Source of the DNA: Candidatus Geothermarchaeota archaeon | Lineage (GTDB): Archaea; Thermoproteota; Nitrososphaeria; Geothermarchaeales; JDFR-13 | NCBI GenBank assembly: GCA_015522055.1 | Contig: WAMZ01000041.1 | Coordinates: 1-8,983 of the forward strand | Reading direction: 5' to 3' | DNA: 8,983 nucleotides | Shown here: positions 5,415-8,983 of the stretch, in pieces | Layout of the letters: each line of letters starts with the position of its first letter | Position numbering within the stretch: position 1 is the first letter of the stretch | Translations under genes and position numbers: made by a program | Notes under the pieces: generated by a model | The model's input: the letters and a program-made list of their open reading frames with translations, nothing else | Databases searched by the model: none | What the model was told of the DNA's origin: nothing

Positions 5415-6773
5415 ATGGATAACGTATTCCATAAGATTGATGGATTTATTCTTGAGAAGATTAGTGAGGGTAGGCTGCCTGGGCTGAGCTTGGCCGTGGT
5501 AAAGGATGGTGAGGTGGTTTACAGCAGGGGATATGGCTTTAGGGATGTTTCAGGGGCGGTGCCGGCAGATGAAGATACTTTATATGGGATAGCATCTATA
5601 ACTAAGTCGTTCACGGCCTTGGCGGTTATGCAGCTGGCTGAGGCCGGCAAGTTATCACTTAGTGACCCCGTATCAAATTATATTGAGCCGGTTCCCGAGG
5701 CATTCTCTGATGTGACTATACATCATCTACTGACACATTCTTCTGGGATACCTGCATTGGGTTATGCTGAGGCCTATATCCGTGGTTTGGCTGGCCTCGA
5801 CGATGGTTGGCTCCCGGTTACAGACCCTAGGGATGTCTTAACTTTCATGGTGGATGCCGAGGATTGGAGGGAGGGGTCTCCTGGTGAGAAGTTCTTCTAC
5901 CTTAATGAGGGCTATGTGGCATTAGGTATGGTTGTGGAGTCTGTATCCGGGTTGAGGTATGAGGATTATGTTAGGAGGTATATCTTGGAGCCGCTTGAGA
6001 TGAGTAGAACCTATTTTAGTAGGGAGGAGGTTGAGAGGGATGGTGGCCTAGCCAAGCCATATATAGTTGATGAGTCCGGGAACTTTATTGAGAAGGCTTT
6101 CCCATATGGGATTTATGCTGACGGCGGGCTTATCAGTAATGTGGTAGACTTGGCTAAATATCTAACGATGTATCTTGGTGGCGGTATGTATAAGGGGAGG
6201 AGGATAGTCGGATCGGGTATGCTTGAGGCTATGGAGGAGCCGTATATACGTCTGCCTTATGAGGTGATTGGTGGGGAGGCCTATGGCTATGGCTGGAGGA
6301 TAACACCAAACTTCTATGGGCATAAGTTGGTGGGCCACTCCGGCTCGGTGTTGGTACACACTGGTTACGTTGGGTATATAAGGGATGAGGGTGTCGCTGT
6401 GGCCGTCTTGGCTAATGGCGCTGGGTATCCACTTTCGTTTATAGGTGAATATGTCTTGGCGTTGTTGATCGGGGAGGATCCTACGAAGCTACCATATATC
6501 TGGAAGGATAGGGTGCTTAAAGGTTTGGAGGGTGAGTATCAGCTTTATAGGGGGACCGTTAAGGCTAGGGTTGTGAAGAGGGGCTCCATCCTGTATCTTG
6601 TTATGAAGGAGGCTGGGAGGGATGTTGAGACGCCTCTATTCCCTATAGTGTTGGGGGAGGAGCGTTCCGTCTTTAAGACTATAAGTAATTGGCGTGAATA
6701 TAATGTGGAATTTAGGTCTAGGGACGGTATGGTTGAGTTTCTGTATGAGAGGTATAAGTTTAGGAGGCTGTAG
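5415..6773 (+). CDS. CubicO-type serine hydrolase (class C beta-lactamase/peptidase S12 family)
   Basis: A 452-residue serine hydrolase of the beta-lactamase/penicillin-binding-protein fold. The three active-site motifs are visible: Ser61-Ile-Thr-Lys64 (SxxK, nucleophile and general base), Tyr162-Leu-Asn164 (YxN) and His308-Ser-Gly310 (the HxG form of KTG). HHLLTHSSGIP (103-113) is a further family hallmark. Residues about 365-452 form a separate beta-rich C-terminal domain (LEGEYQLYRGTVKARVVKRG, then strands), like the lipocalin-like domain of the archaeal CubicO peptidase Pab87 of Pyrococcus abyssi, a cytoplasmic enzyme acting on D-amino-acid-containing peptides. There is no signal peptide or membrane segment, so it is probably cytosolic. 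Archaea lack murein, which makes a peptidase or esterase role likelier than beta-lactam hydrolysis. The ATG at 5415 follows GGGTG and a TATA-like box. The amidotransferase gene follows after 95 bases. Confidence 0.93.
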   Translation: MDNVFHKIDGFILEKISEGRLPGLSLAVVKDGEVVYSRGYGFRDVSGAVPADEDTLYGIASITKSFTALAVMQLAEAGKLSLSDPVSNYIEPVPEAFSDVTIHHLLTHSSGIPALGYAEAYIRGLAGLDDGWLPVTDPRDVLTFMVDAEDWREGSPGEKFFYLNEGYVALGMVVESVSGLRYEDYVRRYILEPLEMSRTYFSREEVERDGGLAKPYIVDESGNFIEKAFPYGIYADGGLISNVVDLAKYLTMYLGGGMYKGRRIVGSGMLEAMEEPYIRLPYEVIGGEAYGYGWRITPNFYGHKLVGHSGSVLVHTGYVGYIRDEGVAVAVLANGAGYPLSFIGEYVLALLIGEDPTKLPYIWKDRVLKGLEGEYQLYRGTVKARVVKRGSILYLVMKEAGRDVETPLFPIVLGEERSVFKTISNWREYNVEFRSRDGMVEFLYERYKFRRL

Positions 6774-6868
6774 TGTGGTCTTCGGTGACGCTGTATTTTC
6801 TGCTGGTATGAGATTGGGGAACAAAAAATTTATGAAACTCGATGGCACCGCCATAATTATAGAGAATT

Positions 6869-7717
6869 ATGTGTAGGCTTATCGTCTCCCTAGGCAGTAT
6901 CGCTACAGCCAAAAAGTATTATAAAGCCCTTCTAGATAGCCTATACAAAGCATCGAGATACGACCCATATAGCCTAGCCTTATTCGGGCCGGGCCACGAG
7001 AGCCATAGGGATGGGTGGGGAAGAATATTTATAAGGATTGGTGATGGGGATGTAGAGGTCGATTACCAGAGGAGTACGAGGCCGATATATATTGAGTCGC
7101 CTACCCTCAGCCTTGGTGATGATGGTGATGAATCCGCGTTATATGTAGACATTGTGCACTCTAGGGAGCATAGCAGTGGGATGCCTGTGAATATACTGTC
7201 TACCCATCCATTCGAGGCGGAGACCTCCTGTGAATATAATCTATATCTGGTTCATAATGGCGCGGTTAATAAGGCCAAGCTACTTGATTTATTGGGTGTG
7301 GATCCTGAGAGTAAGGCTGCCAAGATACATAATGACACATACTTTCTTGCTAAGTATCTTGCAAGGAGGATTTGTGGATCCTTCAACATATCGGTTCTGA
7401 GGTCGCTGGCTGGTATTGTGGAGGCCGCTCTCAATCTAGGTGCTATCCTAGTTACTGATGAATATGTCGAGGTTCTGGTTGGTAGTTATTATAAACTGGG
7501 ATACAATCCGGAGGCTTCACGGGATTTTTATAAAATGTATAGGGGGGAGGTTGACGATTTAACGGTATATCTATCCTCGACCTTGGTGGATGTAGGGGAG
7601 TATAATCCTGGTCTCCCTATAGAGTTGGTGGAGTTGAGTAACGGCCAATATGATGTTTATAGAATCTGGGTTGGTGATAAGGCTATAGAGAAGATTGGGT
7701 CATACAAGATCATCTAA
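6869..7717 (+). CDS. Class II (Ntn) glutamine amidotransferase-like protein
   Basis: 282 residues. The start is fixed by MCRL at 1-4: after Met removal Cys2 becomes the N-terminal nucleophile of an Ntn hydrolase. Other class II glutaminase marks are HRDGWG (46-51), VHSREHSSG (96-104, with the glutamine-binding Arg99 position), THPF (112-115), VHNG (128-131, oxyanion Asn-Gly) and NDTYFLAKYL (155-164), where related proteins often have SD(S/T)E. No synthase, sugar-isomerase or second catalytic domain is attached, so it resembles the YafJ/GATase_6-like stand-alone group, whose acceptor is generally unknown. It should be cytosolic. It may be co-transcribed with the serine hydrolase; a TATA-like aaaaatttat at 6824-6833 could also give it its own start. 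Its stop overlaps that of the convergent membrane protein. Confidence 0.9.
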   Translation: MCRLIVSLGSIATAKKYYKALLDSLYKASRYDPYSLALFGPGHESHRDGWGRIFIRIGDGDVEVDYQRSTRPIYIESPTLSLGDDGDESALYVDIVHSREHSSGMPVNILSTHPFEAETSCEYNLYLVHNGAVNKAKLLDLLGVDPESKAAKIHNDTYFLAKYLARRICGSFNISVLRSLAGIVEAALNLGAILVTDEYVEVLVGSYYKLGYNPEASRDFYKMYRGEVDDLTVYLSSTLVDVGEYNPGLPIELVELSNGQYDVYRIWVGDKAIEKIGSYKII

Positions 7718-8199
7718 TCAATTTTATGGGATATTAAATATCCAATTATCCCTAGGCCTCCTATTAGGAGGGCTATATATGGCCCTATTCCTAGTACCAC
7801 CAAGTCCCCTATGATAAATGCCATTGGTCCTAGTAAGTCGGAGATATACGTCTTGTAGTATTCATATGCAGAGAGGAATAGTAGAGCGGATCCGAGGGTC
7901 GATGCTGAAGCGGCCAGTAGCCCAAGTCTATTTTTAGAGCCTATTATTGCCAGTATAATGGCAAGGACGTAGATTACGGCGCTTGTCAATATCATCCATA
8001 TAAAATTATATATTTCCTCTGGTAGCTCGATCATAAATGGTTCACCATCTTTTTTCATAGCATTATATAGGTCCTCCCCCTCCAGTATTATTCCTAGCAT
8101 GCTGTAGCTATTGTTAATTATCTTTATCCAAGGTAGGAATAATGTTATAATGAGTCCAAACAAGACTATGATTGATGAAATGGTGTATGATTTTACCAT
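7714..8199 (-). CDS. Small four-helix membrane protein
   Basis: I do not recognise the family. The 161 residues show four hydrophobic segments: about 7-27, 67-87, 92-112 and 125-156 (the last long enough for one helix plus a re-entrant part, or two short helices). A polar loop at 28-66 contains an acidic patch (EGEDLYNAMKKDGEP). The first segment ends in a Pro-Trp (LFLPWIKI), a common membrane-interface feature. No catalytic or transport motif is seen. The ATG at 8199 has no ribosome binding site but has a TATA-like box about 32 bases upstream, so a leaderless or nearly leaderless message is likely. It lies 116 bases downstream of the phosphatidyltransferase on the same strand and overlaps the amidotransferase stop by four bases. 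Confidence 0.8.
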   Translation of the reverse strand: MVKSYTISSIIVLFGLIITLFLPWIKIINNSYSMLGIILEGEDLYNAMKKDGEPFMIELPEEIYNFIWMILTSAVIYVLAIILAIIGSKNRLGLLAASASTLGSALLFLSAYEYYKTYISDLLGPMAFIIGDLVVLGIGPYIALLIGGLGIIGYLISHKID

Positions 8200-8226
8200 A
8201 AATAATTAAAATATTTCGGTGATGGA

Positions 8227-8236
8227 TATAAAAATT
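8227..8236 (-). promoter_or_regulatory. TATA-like box of the four-helix membrane protein
   Basis: The minus strand reads aatttttata, centred about 32 bases before the ATG at 8199, in the A/T-rich 116-base gap between the two minus-strand genes. It suggests the membrane protein does not depend on read-through from the phosphatidyltransferase gene. Confidence 0.45.
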
Positions 8237-8315
8237 ATAAATATAGGTTTGTTTACATTGTATAATTGCTTCTTGTAAAGGGCTTATTTATTGATTTACG
8301 GAATGTGTAGGCTTG

Positions 8316-8981
8316 CTATGGGGTTATCCCGATGGTATATAGGTGTTTTAGTGAGAGTGCCATGTAGACTGCGGCCGTTGCTACACAATGTATTAGTATT
8401 GTGTAGATTGCGTAGTGGGGGTATCCTAGTATGTACCATATGACCATATGGAGTATGTATATTGATCTTCTTCCATCTATTAGGGTGACTTTGTCGGCTA
8501 ATCCCCCATAGTATTTTAATGATTTTCCGGTCGCTATCCAGAATACATTATATATATGCCGTACTAAGCTATCTGATATTAACCATATGAATCCTAATAT
8601 TAGGTATATTGTTTCGCCAGTAGATGTCCATGTATACCATATGAAGGCGGCGTACCAAGCCTGTTCATATAGCATGTCTAGGCTATGCTCCATTTTACCT
8701 ATATATGTCTTCCTCTGCCTTAACCTGGCTATCTTACCGTCTACACCGTCGAGTATCCCTACTGCAAATGCGATTATTAGGGCTAGGGCTAGCTGGCCAG
8801 TTATGAAGTAATAGGCTGCCAGTGCAGCCAATAGATATGTTATGATTGATATGTGGTCTGCACCTATAAATTCTATATCATATAGTAGATATACTATCGC
8901 ATCCTCGAAGGGTCTATGTATCTTGCTCATGAGATGTTTTCCTTTTTGGAGGCTTTTTATCCTATCCCATTTATCAACCAT
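8316..8981 (-). CDS. CDP-alcohol phosphatidyltransferase family membrane enzyme
   Basis: 221 residues from the ATG at 8981, two bases from the window edge, so a start further upstream cannot be excluded. The family moves a phosphatidyl-type group from a CDP-activated lipid (in archaea CDP-archaeol) or another CDP-alcohol to a polar alcohol, in the membrane. The first half of the signature is perfect: Asp78-Gly-Val-Asp81-Gly82-Lys-Ile-Ala85-Arg86, eight residues, Gly95. The second half is GKMEHSLD (95-102), that is G-x2-E-x3-D instead of G-x3-D-x3-D. Hydrophobic segments are near 45-61, 63-77, 107-118, 123-139, 173-187 and 190-208, about the six helices expected. It could make an archaeal phospholipid head group or an inositol-phosphate-type product. 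The substrate cannot be told from sequence. Confidence 0.88.
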   Translation of the reverse strand: MVDKWDRIKSLQKGKHLMSKIHRPFEDAIVYLLYDIEFIGADHISIITYLLAALAAYYFITGQLALALIIAFAVGILDGVDGKIARLRQRKTYIGKMEHSLDMLYEQAWYAAFIWYTWTSTGETIYLILGFIWLISDSLVRHIYNVFWIATGKSLKYYGGLADKVTLIDGRRSIYILHMVIWYILGYPHYAIYTILIHCVATAAVYMALSLKHLYTIGITP

Positions 8982-8983
8982 AC

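Noticed and set aside
5415..6773. Reading the serine hydrolase as an antibiotic-resistance beta-lactamase
   Set aside because: The HxG third motif, the C-terminal beta domain, the lack of a signal peptide and the archaeal context point to a CubicO-type peptidase or esterase.
6694..6876. 60-codon plus frame spanning the hydrolase-amidotransferase junction
   Set aside because: It overlaps the hydrolase C-terminus out of frame and runs past the amidotransferase start; its composition is not protein-like and it has no start signal.
7729..7743. Perfect 15-base palindrome (seven-base arms) just after the convergent stops
   Set aside because: It lies inside the membrane protein's coding region, is A/T-rich, and one such palindrome is expected by chance in 9 kb. 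A role in termination is possible but unsupported.

Overview
The window looks like chromosomal DNA of a hyperthermophilic or thermoacidophilic archaeon of the Thermoproteota (Thermoprotei). The signs are moderate-to-low GC, heavy use of ATA (Ile), AGG (Arg) and TAT/TTA codons, several genes with a TATA-like box 25-32 bases before the start codon (leaderless or nearly leaderless transcripts), a few GGTG/GGAGG ribosome binding sites, and V4R-domain and CubicO-type proteins. A Caldivirga/Vulcanisaeta/Thermocladium-like source would fit, but genus is a guess. No rRNA, tRNA, CRISPR array or intact mobile element is visible.

Layout. 2-940 (+) is the 3' part of an unrecognised beta-rich, propeller-like protein that runs in from the left edge. 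1054-2262 (-) is an acyl-CoA dehydrogenase. 2462-2866 (-) and 2945-3256 (+) are two small unknown genes that diverge from a 78-base promoter region. 3314-4084 (-) is a V4R-domain protein with an ACT-like N-terminus, probably a small-molecule sensor. 4085-4712 is the only long stretch without an intact gene. It holds a TATA-like promoter, a GC-rich hairpin island, a diverged direct repeat and a decayed coding sequence ending at 4730. 4713-5264 (-) is an unknown protein that may be a degenerate RecA/RadA-fold paralogue. 5415-6773 (+) is a CubicO/class C beta-lactamase-like serine hydrolase, followed after 95 bases by 6869-7717 (+), a class II (Ntn) glutamine amidotransferase-like protein. 7714-8199 (-) is a four-helix membrane protein whose stop overlaps the amidotransferase stop. 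8316-8981 (-) is a CDP-alcohol phosphatidyltransferase-like membrane enzyme reaching the right edge.

How the genes work together. No obvious multi-gene system or defence island is present. Most genes are single transcription units with their own promoters. The plausible pairs are the serine hydrolase with the amidotransferase (same strand, possibly co-transcribed) and the phosphatidyltransferase with the membrane protein (same strand, but the latter has its own promoter). The most notable items are the decayed, structured 4.2-4.73 kb interval and the non-standard second half of the CDP-alcohol phosphotransferase motif.
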